This document shows positions 32,432 through 41,225 of a stretch of 64,000 nt of DNA, piece by piece. The position numbers and the translations under genes were made by a program. This stretch comes from Rufibacter roseolus (GTDB taxonomy: Bacteria; Bacteroidota; Bacteroidia; Cytophagales; Hymenobacteraceae): contig NZ_JAFMSU010000003.1 in assembly GCF_017916365.1 (NCBI RefSeq), positions 1,178,001 to 1,242,000 of the forward strand, in the 5' to 3' direction. Each line of letters begins with the position of its first letter. Position 1 is the stretch's first letter. The notes under the pieces were generated by a model, which saw only the letters and a program-made list of their open reading frames with translations, was not told where the DNA came from and made no database searches.

Positions 32432-34747
32432 CTATTGAATGGCGATTTTGGTGTTACACGTCTGCGAGCCATCCTGCGAAGAGGCCAGGACCACGTATAC
32501 CCCAGGCTTGGCTTTGCGGCCGTTGTAGTCACGCCCGTGCCAGGCAAATGTGCCACCAGCCGCCTTGCCCTCAAACACCAGAAAACCGGCAACATCCGTG
32601 ATCTTCACCCACCCGTTCTCCGGCACTCCGGAGATCCCGATGTTACCCGTGAAACCTGTTCTCACCGGGTTAGGGAAAACCTGCAGACAGTTCTTGTTCA
32701 CAGTCTCATTGCGGGTGGCACTACCCCTGAAAACCGCAATGCCGCCCTCGGTACCAATAAGCACCTCGCCAGTAGATGGGTCCACGGAGATATCCCGTAT
32801 CTTATCTGAGGGCAAAGGACTGTTCCTGGTGGTGAAGTTATGGATCATCTGCTCGCCGGTTTCATTGAAGAGCCAAAGCCCGGTATCCGTCCCGATCCAT
32901 TTGCGGTTGCCGCCGTCCACGGCAATGCTCCTGATCACCTGCCCCTGCAACAGTGGACGGCGCTCATAAATTGGTAAATAAGCCCCGCTGTAAGCCGAAG
33001 TGAAAATATCCGGCGTACTGGAAAATACGGCTATCCCGTTGTTCGTGCCGGCCCAGACTTCACCCTGCTGGTCTACCGCCAGCGCAAAGACCTGCTTGCC
33101 CGGCAAACCGCCCTGCCCGGCACCGCCGATGTACGCGTACTGCCCGGTGAGGTCATCGTAAACTATAATGCCGGCATCGGTACCGTTGGTGCTGATGGTG
33201 ACCCACTTGTAGCCGCTTTCATCCACCACCACCTTATCAAGACCACTGCCTAAGCCATAGCCGTTAAAAGGGTGCGATTTCCAGGTGCCGTCCAGCTTCA
33301 GCTCATACAAACCAGGTGAGTTGGCGAACTGGTTTCGGTTGGTGACCCACACGCTTCCGGCCGCATCAATGGCAATACCAGGCACCCTGATGTAGTTGCG
33401 GTCATTGGCATCTATGGCGCTGAGCAGTGGGCTGTTGGTATTGTTGTACAGTTTCACGTTGTCAAGGCCGTCCCATTCCAGCAAACCGGCGCCGTAGCTG
33501 GCAATGTACAGTTTGCCATTCACCGGGTTGCGGCGCGCCATGACCAGGTCGCGGGCATTGGTAGGAAACTGGCCCCCGCTGGCGAAATTGTAGCTCGTCC
33601 ACTGGCCGTTCTGGTACTGGTAAAACCCGGCCCCGGAGGAGCGTTGCAGGTATCCCTGGCTGTAGCCACCGCCCAGCACCGTGAATAACCCGGGTTCGGC
33701 GTATACACCAAACACATCCACATAAGCGGGCCCGTTGGGCACCAGCGCGATGGCTCCGGCAGACGTCACCTGCACCAATCCTTTCTCATAACTCGCGGCC
33801 CAAATGCCACCCTCTCTGGCGGGAATGGCCATGCGCAAATCCTGAAACAAAGGATCAACGAAGCGGGAGGCCTGCCCTGAGGCAAGAACTTGCAGCACTT
33901 CCTGCGTGCCCGTTACCAGAAGCCTTCTGCCGTTGGTTTCTATGGACCTGTATTGATTGTCTGCCGTGGAGAAAGCTGCTTTACTCCAGGAACTTCCGTT
34001 GAACCGGAAAAGGCCAACACCGTTAATGCCGGCGTAAACCCCACCCTCAAAAGCCGAAATGGTCCGGAAAGCATCGGAGGCAATCCCGAAGGGAATTCCC
34101 TCGGCGGAGCCGAAGCGGCGCCAGCTCCGAAAATCAAGCAGGTTGGCGTTGTTGAGGCTGGCAGCCATCAGCCCGCCCGAGGAAGCGATATAGAGACTGT
34201 CTTTCCAAACCGCCGAGGAATAGACCTGCACGGCCTCGCCCTGCGCGCCCAGGTTACTGTAGGTGTCTTTGATTTCCAGCTTCACCAGGTCCACCACCAC
34301 CAGCCCGAAGGAAGTGGAAACGTAAGCCTTTTTGTTGTGAGTAGCCAGATGGTGGATGATCTTGGCGCCCGTCATGGACTTGCGCAGCAGCTCAGTTAGG
34401 TTCTGCACCTTGCCGTCTTTCAACAAATCCAGGTTGGTGTTTTCATAGGCCACTACCAGCGTAGCCGAGGCCGAATCATAGCTAACGGCGCTTAGGTTCA
34501 CGTCACTGAAGCCATCGGTGCGGGAGAGTTTCTGGAGGGTGTGCTCTTCTTTGATGTACCGGAAGAAGCCATCCTCGGTGGCGCAGTAGACCGAAGAAGG
34601 AGTCTCGGCGATGGATTTGGCGCGGTGGTTAGGCACGTGCACCTGCCATCCGCCCAGCGGCAACTGGCTTGTTTGGGCACTGGAAGCCAGGCTCCAGACC
34701 AGAGCAATCAGAAACGTTACCCACCTAAATAAACCTGAAGGCGTCAT
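32432..34747 (-). CDS. porZ: PorZ-type T9SS two-propeller protein
   Basis: 771 aa from the ATG at 34747 (the in-frame TTG two codons earlier is less likely). Signal peptide to about residue 24 (LASSAQ). Two seven-bladed-type propeller halves start with LPLGGWQVHVPNHRAKSIAETPSSVYCATEDGFFRY, which matches the PorZ N-terminal beta-propeller, and carry later two-component-regulator-propeller blades (GEVWAGTNNGIAVF, RKWIGTDTGLWLFNE, GEVLIGTEGGIAVF). The C-terminus is a FlgD/T9SS-type Ig-like domain (VFPNPVRTG...KPGVYVVLAS). Known role in P. gingivalis: part of the attachment complex with PorU/PorV that couples A-LPS to T9SS cargo. This fits the several T9SS cargo proteins in the window. Confidence 0.85.
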   Translation of the reverse strand: MTPSGLFRWVTFLIALVWSLASSAQTSQLPLGGWQVHVPNHRAKSIAETPSSVYCATEDGFFRYIKEEHTLQKLSRTDGFSDVNLSAVSYDSASATLVVAYENTNLDLLKDGKVQNLTELLRKSMTGAKIIHHLATHNKKAYVSTSFGLVVVDLVKLEIKDTYSNLGAQGEAVQVYSSAVWKDSLYIASSGGLMAASLNNANLLDFRSWRRFGSAEGIPFGIASDAFRTISAFEGGVYAGINGVGLFRFNGSSWSKAAFSTADNQYRSIETNGRRLLVTGTQEVLQVLASGQASRFVDPLFQDLRMAIPAREGGIWAASYEKGLVQVTSAGAIALVPNGPAYVDVFGVYAEPGLFTVLGGGYSQGYLQRSSGAGFYQYQNGQWTSYNFASGGQFPTNARDLVMARRNPVNGKLYIASYGAGLLEWDGLDNVKLYNNTNSPLLSAIDANDRNYIRVPGIAIDAAGSVWVTNRNQFANSPGLYELKLDGTWKSHPFNGYGLGSGLDKVVVDESGYKWVTISTNGTDAGIIVYDDLTGQYAYIGGAGQGGLPGKQVFALAVDQQGEVWAGTNNGIAVFSSTPDIFTSAYSGAYLPIYERRPLLQGQVIRSIAVDGGNRKWIGTDTGLWLFNETGEQMIHNFTTRNSPLPSDKIRDISVDPSTGEVLIGTEGGIAVFRGSATRNETVNKNCLQVFPNPVRTGFTGNIGISGVPENGWVKITDVAGFLVFEGKAAGGTFAWHGRDYNGRKAKPGVYVVLASSQDGSQTCNTKIAIQ

Positions 34748-34772
34748 ATCCAAAGTTACACAGAATCAAGGT

Positions 34773-34810
34773 TGTTTTGGGCCTTATTTACCTAAAACAG
34801 AGTTAAAACG
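34773..34810. repeat. Dispersed intergenic palindrome, copy 15
   Basis: TGTTTTGGGCCTTATTTACC then TAAAACAGAGTTAAAACG, between the UbiA-family stop and the porZ start. Confidence 0.66.
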
Positions 34811-34847
34811 CATCGCACCGGTTTTCATTTTAGTCAGTACCCGGGCT

Positions 34848-35693
34848 TTAACGCAGCACCATCATGGAACAGATGCCGGCTACCATGATCATTTTACAAA
34901 GCCAGCTCAGCCGGGCATATTCCTTTTTTCGGTCGGCGTGGAAGATCTGCCGCAACAGCAGAAAAGTGGGCACCACCACCCCCAGGAAAAGATAGGCCAC
35001 AAACAAAGGTTCGTGCCACCGGTGCGCCATGATAAATCCCGTATACAGCAGGAAAAAGCCCACCAGCAGGTACAAAACCCATTTGGTTTGCGGCAGCCCC
35101 AGTACAATGGGCAAAGTACGGCACCGGAAAGAGGCATCGCCCTGCACGTCTTCCATGTCTTTGATGATTTCCCGCACGAGAGAAATCATAAAGGCGAACA
35201 CGCCATAGGCCCAGGCTGCCAAGGAGGGCTGTCCGGCCTGCAGCGGCACCACCAGCACCATCACCGCCGACAGCAGGGCAATAGTGAAGTTCCCCACAAA
35301 GGGCCGTTTCTTGAACTGCGCCGAGTAGCCCCACAGCAGAAAAGCCACGCCCAGCAAAACCCCGCCTATGCGCCAGCCCAACAAAAGCCCCAGCAAAACC
35401 CCAGCCGCCGACAAATACAGGTGAATCATCATGGCTTTGCGCCGGGTAAGGAACTTACCCACCACCACCCGGTCTGGCTTATTGATACGGTCTATCTTAA
35501 TGTCATAGTAATCATTGATGATGTAGCCCGCGGCCGCAATGCAGATGGTGGCCACCATGAGAATGGCGAAAGGCCAGGAAAGCGCCTCCTGGAAAGAGCG
35601 CTCCGGGAAAACCAGGAACTTCCGCACCATGAGCTGTGCCAACAGCATGATGAGGAGGTTGGGAAACCGAACAAGGGCCAGAAATTGCTTCAC
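34848..35693 (-). CDS. UbiA-family prenyltransferase (geranylgeranylglycerol-phosphate geranylgeranyltransferase-like)
   Basis: 281 aa, about eight or nine membrane helices. It carries both Asp-rich motifs of the UbiA superfamily: NDYYDIKIDRINKPDR (Asn60, Asp61, Asp64, Asp68) and the second one at KDMEDVQGD (Asp179, Asp182, Asp186). This Bacteroidota subgroup is usually named after the archaeal DGGGP synthase; the acceptor in this organism is not known. The start is GTG at 35693, the only in-frame start before an upstream stop. A terminator-like hairpin (35741-35769) lies upstream, belonging to the cold-shock gene. Inner membrane. Confidence 0.9.
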   Translation of the reverse strand: MKQFLALVRFPNLLIMLLAQLMVRKFLVFPERSFQEALSWPFAILMVATICIAAAGYIINDYYDIKIDRINKPDRVVVGKFLTRRKAMMIHLYLSAAGVLLGLLLGWRIGGVLLGVAFLLWGYSAQFKKRPFVGNFTIALLSAVMVLVVPLQAGQPSLAAWAYGVFAFMISLVREIIKDMEDVQGDASFRCRTLPIVLGLPQTKWVLYLLVGFFLLYTGFIMAHRWHEPLFVAYLFLGVVVPTFLLLRQIFHADRKKEYARLSWLCKMIMVAGICSMMVLR

Positions 35694-35740
35694 AGGTGCT
35701 GGAAAGGAAAACGTAAGTTACGGTATAAAATCCACCTATG

Positions 35741-35769
35741 AAAAAAGCCCCTGGGACCAGGGGCTTTTT
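35741..35769 (-). terminator. Terminator of the cold-shock gene
   Basis: AAAAAAGCCCCTGG / CCAGGGGCTTTTT, 37 bp after the cold-shock protein stop codon. Confidence 0.88.
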
Positions 35770-35805
35770 GTTGAGAATGCAAAATGAGTATGAATCGTAG
35801 AAGTG

Positions 35806-36000
35806 TTAGATTTTCTTCACGTTAACCGCGTTGATGCCTTTTTTACCTTCTTTGGTGTCGAACTCTACTTTGTCGTGCTGTTGGATTTGGATACCGTTGA
35901 GGCCTGTAATGTGAACAAAGAAATCCTCGTTAGTGGCTTCCTCTGTAATGAAACCGTAGCCTTTGGACTCGTTGAAAAATTTAACAGTTCCTGTTTTCAT
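35806..36000 (-). CDS. Cold-shock domain protein
   Basis: 64 aa, one cold-shock domain. RNP1 is KGYGFIT (residues 13-19) and RNP2 is DFFVHI (26-31); GTVKFFNESKG is the usual first strand. Single-strand RNA/DNA-binding chaperone of the CspA/CspC type, cytoplasmic. A good promoter is seen at 36035-36064 and a terminator after the gene, so it is a single-gene unit. The leader is only about 30-35 nt, short for a thermosensing csp mRNA. Confidence 0.97.
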   Translation of the reverse strand: MKTGTVKFFNESKGYGFITEEATNEDFFVHITGLNGIQIQQHDKVEFDTKEGKKGINAVNVKKI

Positions 36001-36034
36001 AAAAATTTAAAAATTGAAATAATGAATGATTCTG

Positions 36035-36064
36035 TAAATATATGATTATTATACAAAAAGCAAA
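36035..36064 (-). promoter_or_regulatory. Promoter of the cold-shock gene
   Basis: On the minus strand TTTG (36061-36064), 18 nt, TATATTTA (36035-36042), one mismatch from TAnnTTTG. Confidence 0.55.
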
Positions 36065-36110
36065 CTTTATTTATAAAAATTTGAAAACCAAGGAAAACGG
36101 TTAACGTAGG

Positions 36111-36605
36111 CTACCATTTCTTCTGCAGCTTCATGACCATTTCAATGAGTTCGCGCACCGCGCCTTTGCCACCCTCGGCGGTAGCCACGTACTGCGAGAT
36201 GTCACAGATGTCAATGGCCGCATCGGCGGGGCAGGCCGAGATGCCGCAGTGCTGCATCACTTCCAGATCAGGCATGTCATCACCCATAAACACCACGGTC
36301 TCTGGGTCAATGCCATAGTAATATACGTAATTCTGGAAGGTATCCAGCTTATTCTCTGAGCCCAGGTAAATATCCTTCACATCCAGTGACTCCAGCCGCT
36401 TGCGCACCCCAGGCTCATTGCGCCCTGAGATGATGGCCACGCGGTAGCCTTTCCGGAGGGCATGCCTGATGGCGTAGCCGTCTTTGATGTTGAACGCCCG
36501 CGCCTGCTCTCCGGTAGAGAAACACAACAGGTTGCCGTCTGTCAAAACGCCATCCACGTCAAAAATGAAGGTGGTGATATTCTTGAAATCAGGAAGTGCT
36601 TGCAT
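36111..36605 (-). CDS. kdsC: KdsC-like HAD phosphatase (3-deoxy-D-manno-octulosonate 8-phosphate phosphatase)
   Basis: 164 aa, the short cap-less HAD form typical of KdsC. It removes phosphate from KDO-8-P in lipopolysaccharide inner-core synthesis. Motif I DVDGVLTDG has nucleophile Asp16 and Asp18; motif II is ISGR (59-62); the Lys of motif III is in SENKLD; motif IV is MGDDMPDLEVM (Asp109, Asp110). KDGYAIRHAL is typical of the family. It could act on a related sugar-acid phosphate, but the match is good. No kdsA/kdsD next to it. Cytoplasmic tetramer in known members. Confidence 0.92.
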   Translation of the reverse strand: MQALPDFKNITTFIFDVDGVLTDGNLLCFSTGEQARAFNIKDGYAIRHALRKGYRVAIISGRNEPGVRKRLESLDVKDIYLGSENKLDTFQNYVYYYGIDPETVVFMGDDMPDLEVMQHCGISACPADAAIDICDISQYVATAEGGKGAVRELIEMVMKLQKKW

Positions 36606-36638
36606 GGTTAGGACATCAGGGATAGGAACTGCAATTTA

Positions 36639-36676
36639 CGTTTGGGGCCTGTTTTGGTGAAAACAAGCTCCAAACG
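36639..36676. repeat. Dispersed intergenic palindrome, copy 16
   Basis: CGTTTGGGGCCTGTTTTGG then TGAAAACAAGCTCCAAACG: one of the best copies. It lies between the iscX stop and the kdsC start. Confidence 0.78.
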
Positions 36677-36684
36677 GAGAAAGA

Positions 36685-36924
36685 CTATTGGTTATCGCGC
36701 CACTCGTACACCCACTTGGCCTGGATCTGCTCCAGGTGGCCCTCAGTGGCCTGCTCGCGGGTACCTTCAAAGTTAGGTAAACTTAAAACCCACTCCAGCA
36801 AATCGGTGAACCGGATGCGATAGATCTTGTTCTCGGTGAAATCATCGCCAAACTTCTCATAGAGGGCCATGGCAATGTCTTCATGGTCGCTCCACTTCAT
36901 GGGTGGCTCATACAAATTACTCAT
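36685..36924 (-). CDS. iscX: Fe-S cluster assembly protein IscX
   Basis: 79 aa. The fold and sequence match IscX/YfhJ: MKWSDHEDIAMALYEKFGD, RIRFTDLLEWVLSLPNFEG, and the acidic surface that binds IscS in E. coli. It modulates IscS-dependent sulfur and iron transfer. A [2Fe-2S] ferredoxin gene lies 147 bp upstream on the same strand, as in isc operons, although iscS, iscU, hscA and hscB are not in the window. Cytoplasmic. Confidence 0.92.
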   Translation of the reverse strand: MSNLYEPPMKWSDHEDIAMALYEKFGDDFTENKIYRIRFTDLLEWVLSLPNFEGTREQATEGHLEQIQAKWVYEWRDNQ

Positions 36925-36930
36925 ATCTTG

Positions 36931-36966
36931 CTTAGTTGATAGTGTTTAGTTGATGGTTGTTAGTTT
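36931..36966. repeat. Short direct repeats
   Basis: Three imperfect copies of TTAGTTGATGGTG lie in tandem in the gap between ferredoxin and iscX. Role unknown; it may be simple-sequence slippage. Confidence 0.55.
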
Positions 36967-37071
36967 TCTGGGTTCGGTCAGGGAATAAAGCAGGGAATCA
37001 AACCTTGCATAAGGCCTGTTATGGTGGTTTACACCTGCCCTAATCTCTCACAACAAACCACTGATAACTAA

Positions 37072-37401
37072 TTAGTGACCCAGGAAATCCTGCTTGGGAA
37101 TAGTGATCACCAGGTCCTGGCCGCCTTGCACCACGCACTGGCAGGCCAGTCTTGAGTTGATGCGGGGGTTCACCGCGCGGTCAATGTAATCTTCCTCTTT
37201 GTCGGTGATTTCCGGCAGATCATCCATGCCGGTCTCTACGTAAACATGGCACGTACTGCAGCCACAAACACCACCGCAGTTGTGCTGCAGCTGAATCCCG
37301 TTGTTAAGGGCGACGTCCAGAACAGACTCTCCTTCGGCTCCCAAATGGGTTTCGTCGGGCTTTCCGTCCTCGAACTTATAAGTAATATTAACGACTTTCA
37401 T
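37072..37401 (-). CDS. fdx: [2Fe-2S] ferredoxin, adrenodoxin/ISC type
   Basis: 109 aa. Cluster ligands are Cys42, Cys48, Cys51 (HNCGGVCGCSTCHVYV) and Cys87 (SRLACQC), the C-x5-C-x2-C-x35-C spacing of ISC ferredoxins. Electron donor for Fe-S cluster assembly and other redox partners, cytoplasmic. Placed upstream of iscX, which supports an ISC role. Ends two codons after FLGH. Preceded by the DUF2520 gene's 3' end. Confidence 0.95.
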   Translation of the reverse strand: MKVVNITYKFEDGKPDETHLGAEGESVLDVALNNGIQLQHNCGGVCGCSTCHVYVETGMDDLPEITDKEEDYIDRAVNPRINSRLACQCVVQGGQDLVITIPKQDFLGH

Positions 37402-37492
37402 TCCTGTGGATTAATAAAGGTGCAAAGGTAGGCATACAGCCGCCCTAATCAAAACCATTGCCGCTTGGCGGGGTTACCGAGAAGACACCAGT

Positions 37493-37529
37493 CGTTTTAC
37501 GCCTGTTTCCCAAAAAACGGCTCATTTTC
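37493..37529. repeat. Dispersed palindrome, copy 17, overlapping a coding end
   Basis: CGTTTTACGCCTGTTTCCC then AAAAAACGGCTCATTTTC. On the minus strand it contains the last codons (NEPFFGKQA) and the TAA stop of the DUF2520 gene. Confidence 0.66.
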
Positions 37530-38300
37530 TGCCGCCCTTTGAATACTTTCTGTGAGTACCTGATATAAATGTTGGTAGTGGGGCTGGGTTTGCAATAGTT
37601 GCAGATGCGCCTGCAACGTGTTAGCGTCTCCGCGGCGGGCTGGCCCTGTCTGCACCGTGAACGGCGGAAACTGAAAAGCTTTCTGCACCGTCTCTAGCAC
37701 CAGCGGCTCCAAAAGATTCACCGGCAGTTCTGCTTTCTGTAACAGTTCCTGCGCCACGCCCCACAGATGGTTGGTGAAGTTGCAGGCAAACACCGCCGCC
37801 ACGTGTAGCTGCTTTCTGGCCTGCCCATGCATCAGAACCACCTGATCGCTGAGCAGCTTCCCCAGATTCAATAGAGTTTCTTCTGCCTTTGGGGAAGCAC
37901 CTTCCACACAGATGGGAATTCTGCGCCAGTCCAGCTCCTTTTCCTTGCTGAAAGTCTGCACCGGATAGAAGACGCCGGTTTCTACCCCTGCCAGTGAGGT
38001 CAGCAGTTCCATCGGCTGCGCCCCGGACGTATGGGCCACCAAGGCACCCTCCGGGAAAACAGCGTTTTGCACGTACTGCGGCAGCGCTCCGTCCGGAATA
38101 GCCAAAAGATAGACCTGGGCATTCGGCAATTGCCGGAAGTCTGTGGCGTCAGTGGCTACGGCACCCGGAACTTCTTCTGCTAATTTCTGCGCCGAGGCCA
38201 GCGTACGGCTGTAGATGACGGGTATCTCTATACCTGCCTCCTGGAGACCCTTCACCAAGTGCGTGGCCACGTTACCGGCCCCTATAATTGCAACCTTCAT
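37497..38300 (-). CDS. Rossmann/DUF2520 domain oxidoreductase-like protein
   Basis: 267 aa from the ATG at 38300; the frame extends to 38417 but MKVAIIGAGNVATHLVKGL is the expected family start. N-terminal NADP-binding Rossmann domain (GAGNVATHL, residues 7-15; IYSRTLASAQKLAEEV; VYLLAIPDGALPQYV; AHTSGAQP) followed by the helical DUF2520 domain (HVAAVFACNFTNHLWGVAQELL). It resembles 6-phosphogluconate dehydrogenase-like or ketopantoate reductase-like enzymes; the substrate is unknown. The C-terminal codons fall in a dispersed palindrome. Confidence 0.9.
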   Translation of the reverse strand: MKVAIIGAGNVATHLVKGLQEAGIEIPVIYSRTLASAQKLAEEVPGAVATDATDFRQLPNAQVYLLAIPDGALPQYVQNAVFPEGALVAHTSGAQPMELLTSLAGVETGVFYPVQTFSKEKELDWRRIPICVEGASPKAEETLLNLGKLLSDQVVLMHGQARKQLHVAAVFACNFTNHLWGVAQELLQKAELPVNLLEPLVLETVQKAFQFPPFTVQTGPARRGDANTLQAHLQLLQTQPHYQHLYQVLTESIQRAAENEPFFGKQA

Positions 38301-38379
38301 TTTTTTCACCTGTTTGGAGAGGGCGAAGTTAGCAGCTTTCCGCTTTAACATCTCGGTAGACCGATCATCCAGCAAAACC

Positions 38380-38415
38380 CTTTTCGGGCCCTTTTTACCC
38401 AAACAGCCTATAAAC
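38380..38415. repeat. Dispersed intergenic palindrome, copy 18
   Basis: TTTTCGGGCCCTTTTTACCC then AAACAGCCTATAAAC, upstream of the DUF2520 gene and just before the ccmF terminator. Confidence 0.55.
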
Positions 38416-38454
38416 AAAAAAGCCGCGGAAGAAAATGAATTCTTCCGCGGCTTT
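38416..38454 (-). terminator. Terminator of the ccm cluster
   Basis: AAAGCCGCGGAAGAA / TTCTTCCGCGGCTTT with a 6-nt loop, 15 bp after the ccmF stop. Confidence 0.93.
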
Positions 38455-38469
38455 AAATGGTTCTGGAAT

Positions 38470-41076
38470 TTAGGCCATTTGCTTTCTGCGTTTTACGGCT
38501 TCTTTTCCGGCCGGGCCCTTTGGCGAAGCGGCGTTCCCGCGTTTGCCGTCGTTGTAATGGCGCACAATGGCCATCACAAAGCCCAAACTCATGATGATGG
38601 TACCAATCCAGAGAATGCTGATGAAAGGTTTCTCCATCGCTTTCAGGATGATGTAGTCTTTCTGGGTGGTGTTGATGCCAATGGTGAACTCGCCTTTGTC
38701 TGGGTCAATGCTCATGAGCATAATCCGGAGACCCAGGTCTTCAATCTCCTCCGGCACGCGGCCCACCATGCGGTCTCTGATGGCGTAGATCGGGTGCGCG
38801 TGGTAAGTCCGGCGCTCACCCAATACCTGCATGTCGGCTTGTACGGCCACATCACCGGGCTTCAGGTTCAGCATGAGGGTGTCTTTGGCGGGCTCAATCC
38901 CGTGCAGCACGGCTACATAGTCATTGAGATACAGCGTATCCCCGATTTTCACCTGGTATTCTTTCAACTCGCCCCACTCCTTCTCCTCGTTAGGATCTGG
39001 AATAGTGGAAACGTGCGTGTAAAGGTCTTTGGTGCCAAACATTTTGATGTCTGGTGAGGCCAGTAATCCCATCTGCGGGTTCACTTGCGCTCTTGGGTAC
39101 AGTGTGAAAGATTTGCCAGACTCACGATTCTTGAACTCCACCTCGTAATAGGTATTCTCGGGGTAGATGTCCACCGTATCGCCGGCTTTGTACTTGATCT
39201 GGTCTCCGTCTTTCAGCGGCCCGCGGGCTACGGCTCTGAACTCATCTTCCAGGCGGAAAAGCTGCTGCTTGTTCACGTAATCCGGCAGGTCTTTCACTTC
39301 CAGGTACTGACCTTTGTAGGTCACCTTGTAAGGTCCCATATCAGTCCCGGCGTTGCGCCACAGCAGCACGTTGTCGCGGTTGATGTCATCGCCAAACTCA
39401 CGGGCGTACACCATACCAGACATGTTCTTGGAGATAATGTTGGAGTAACCAGAGGAGAACAGAATCCCGATGAGCATCAAGGCCACCCCAATGTGTGACA
39501 CCGCCCCACCGGCAATAGAGACTTTCTTTTTGAGCAGACCGAACACAATGGCCAGGTTACTGAACACCGCGTACAGAGACGCCAGCAGCAACAAAATATA
39601 AGACGGGTTGTCAATACGCTCAATGTAACCCATTTTGCTTACCAGCAAGATAAGGGCGGCAAACAAAGCGGTAAAGATGAGCGGCAGCATGAACACTTCA
39701 GACAGCTTGGTACCGTCGTTCTGCTTCCGCCACCACAGCAACTGCCCGGTACCAGACAGCATGGCAATGGCAATCCCCATCCACATCTGGAACTTGGTAT
39801 AGTGGGCAATCTGGTCGGCAGGCAGGGCCACATTGGTTTTCACCCCAATGAAGCCCATAAACGCATTGTACACCGGAATGGACGTAGTCACCAACACCTG
39901 GAAAGCACCCAGACAAAGCACCGCGGCGCCAATGAACACCCAGAACTCCCCGGAGTAAGTGGCAATCTCTTTGGCCGTGGCCGGGATATGTTTCCAGCGG
40001 TACACCAGCAAACCAATAGCCAGCACCACAAAGGCCGCCAGGTAGGTGAACAACTGACCAGACAAGCCAAGGTCAGTAAAAGAGTGTACGGAGGCGTTAC
40101 CCAGGATACCACTTCTGGTTAAGAAGGTAGCGTACAGCACAAGCAGGAAAGAGGTGATGAACAGGATGAAAGTAGCGCGCAAAGCGGTTTTGCTTTTGCG
40201 GAAGGCCAGCAAGGTATGGATAGCGCCCACCAGCACAAGCCACGGGATATACACGGCATTCTCTACAGGGTCCCAGTTCCAGTAACCACCAAAGTTCAAA
40301 GTTTCATAGGCCCAGTAGGCCCCCATCATGATACCAACTCCTAACACCACGGCAGCGAACAAGCCCCAAGGCAAAGCGGGTTTGGTCCAGGAAGCGAACT
40401 CTCTTTTCCAGAGACCGGCAATTGCAAAGGCAAACGGCACCAGGGTAGCGGCAAAGCCCAGGAACAGCACCGGCGGGTGAATCACCATCCAGTAATTCTG
40501 CAACAACGGGTTCAGACCGGTACCATCCTTCGGCACGAAGTTAGGGTCCATCTGGAACACCGGCGCATCGGTCATGAAGTCGCGCATCAGGATGAACGGA
40601 GAGGAACCGATTTTCAGATCACCGATCACTACACCCAGAATCATGGACGTCAAAAACAGCTGCACGAAGGAGAAAACCGCCATTACTGGGCTTTCCCACT
40701 TCTTACCGGCAAACTTGATGAGCACCAGACCCAGCAGCGCATGCCAGAAAATCCAGAGCAGGAATGACCCTTCCTGACCTTCCCAGAAACAGGAGATCAT
40801 GTAATGCACCGGCAGGTGGTTACTAGAGTGGCTCCACGCGTAATGGTACTCGTAGCGGTGCGCGTAAATGATGTTGAAAAGACAGAAGATGATACCGAAA
40901 ACCGCCGCAACGTGCACAAAGAAGGCACCTCTGGCCAGTTTCTTCCAGTCTTTCTGCTCAGGGGTAAGCTCTTTGGCATTGGAGGCAAACGCAAACGCGA
41001 TCGCTGAAACCAGCGCCGTCACGAAAGCGAGGATGACACTGTAATGACCTAAATCACCAATTAAAGTATTAACCAT
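38470..41076 (-). CDS. ccmF: Cytochrome c maturation protein CcmF (heme lyase subunit)
   Basis: 868 aa, many membrane helices. Part of the heme lyase that attaches heme from CcmE to apocytochrome c in the periplasm. It has WEGQEGSFLLW (99-109), HPPVLFLGF (His200), the WWD heme-handling motif GAYWAYETLNFGGYWNWDPVENA (252-274), and in the second half the large periplasmic segment and a C-terminal membrane anchor (PFISILWIGTIIMSLGFVMAIVRHY). It is longer than E. coli CcmF (about 650 aa) because of an extended soluble region (about 560-780). Last gene of the cluster, 149 bp from ccmE, the gap holding an inverted repeat. Confidence 0.95.
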   Translation of the reverse strand: MVNTLIGDLGHYSVILAFVTALVSAIAFAFASNAKELTPEQKDWKKLARGAFFVHVAAVFGIIFCLFNIIYAHRYEYHYAWSHSSNHLPVHYMISCFWEGQEGSFLLWIFWHALLGLVLIKFAGKKWESPVMAVFSFVQLFLTSMILGVVIGDLKIGSSPFILMRDFMTDAPVFQMDPNFVPKDGTGLNPLLQNYWMVIHPPVLFLGFAATLVPFAFAIAGLWKREFASWTKPALPWGLFAAVVLGVGIMMGAYWAYETLNFGGYWNWDPVENAVYIPWLVLVGAIHTLLAFRKSKTALRATFILFITSFLLVLYATFLTRSGILGNASVHSFTDLGLSGQLFTYLAAFVVLAIGLLVYRWKHIPATAKEIATYSGEFWVFIGAAVLCLGAFQVLVTTSIPVYNAFMGFIGVKTNVALPADQIAHYTKFQMWMGIAIAMLSGTGQLLWWRKQNDGTKLSEVFMLPLIFTALFAALILLVSKMGYIERIDNPSYILLLLASLYAVFSNLAIVFGLLKKKVSIAGGAVSHIGVALMLIGILFSSGYSNIISKNMSGMVYAREFGDDINRDNVLLWRNAGTDMGPYKVTYKGQYLEVKDLPDYVNKQQLFRLEDEFRAVARGPLKDGDQIKYKAGDTVDIYPENTYYEVEFKNRESGKSFTLYPRAQVNPQMGLLASPDIKMFGTKDLYTHVSTIPDPNEEKEWGELKEYQVKIGDTLYLNDYVAVLHGIEPAKDTLMLNLKPGDVAVQADMQVLGERRTYHAHPIYAIRDRMVGRVPEEIEDLGLRIMLMSIDPDKGEFTIGINTTQKDYIILKAMEKPFISILWIGTIIMSLGFVMAIVRHYNDGKRGNAASPKGPAGKEAVKRRKQMA

Positions 41077-41083
41077 TTCTAGT

Positions 41084-41223
41084 AGTTATGAGTCCTGAGT
41101 CTTGAGTTCTGAGTCAAAAACTCAAAACACGCCCCAAAACTCTTATAAATGATAACAACCATGAGAGACTTGGCTTCGCCTTAAGTAATTAACTCAGGAC
41201 TCAGAACTCAAGACTCAGAACTA
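41084..41223. repeat. Inverted repeat of GAGTCTTGAGTTCT units between ccmE and ccmF
   Basis: The left arm (41084-41115) and right arm (41191-41223) are inverted copies built of GAGTCYTGAGTTCTGAGTC units. They flank about 75 bp. The arms could pair in the ccm transcript or represent an inserted simple repeat. Confidence 0.65.
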
Positions 41224-41225
41224 AT

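Noticed and set aside
34611-35741. 376-codon plus-strand frame across porZ and the UbiA gene
   Set aside because: Antisense shadow with low-complexity His/Gln/Pro composition; both opposite genes are certain.
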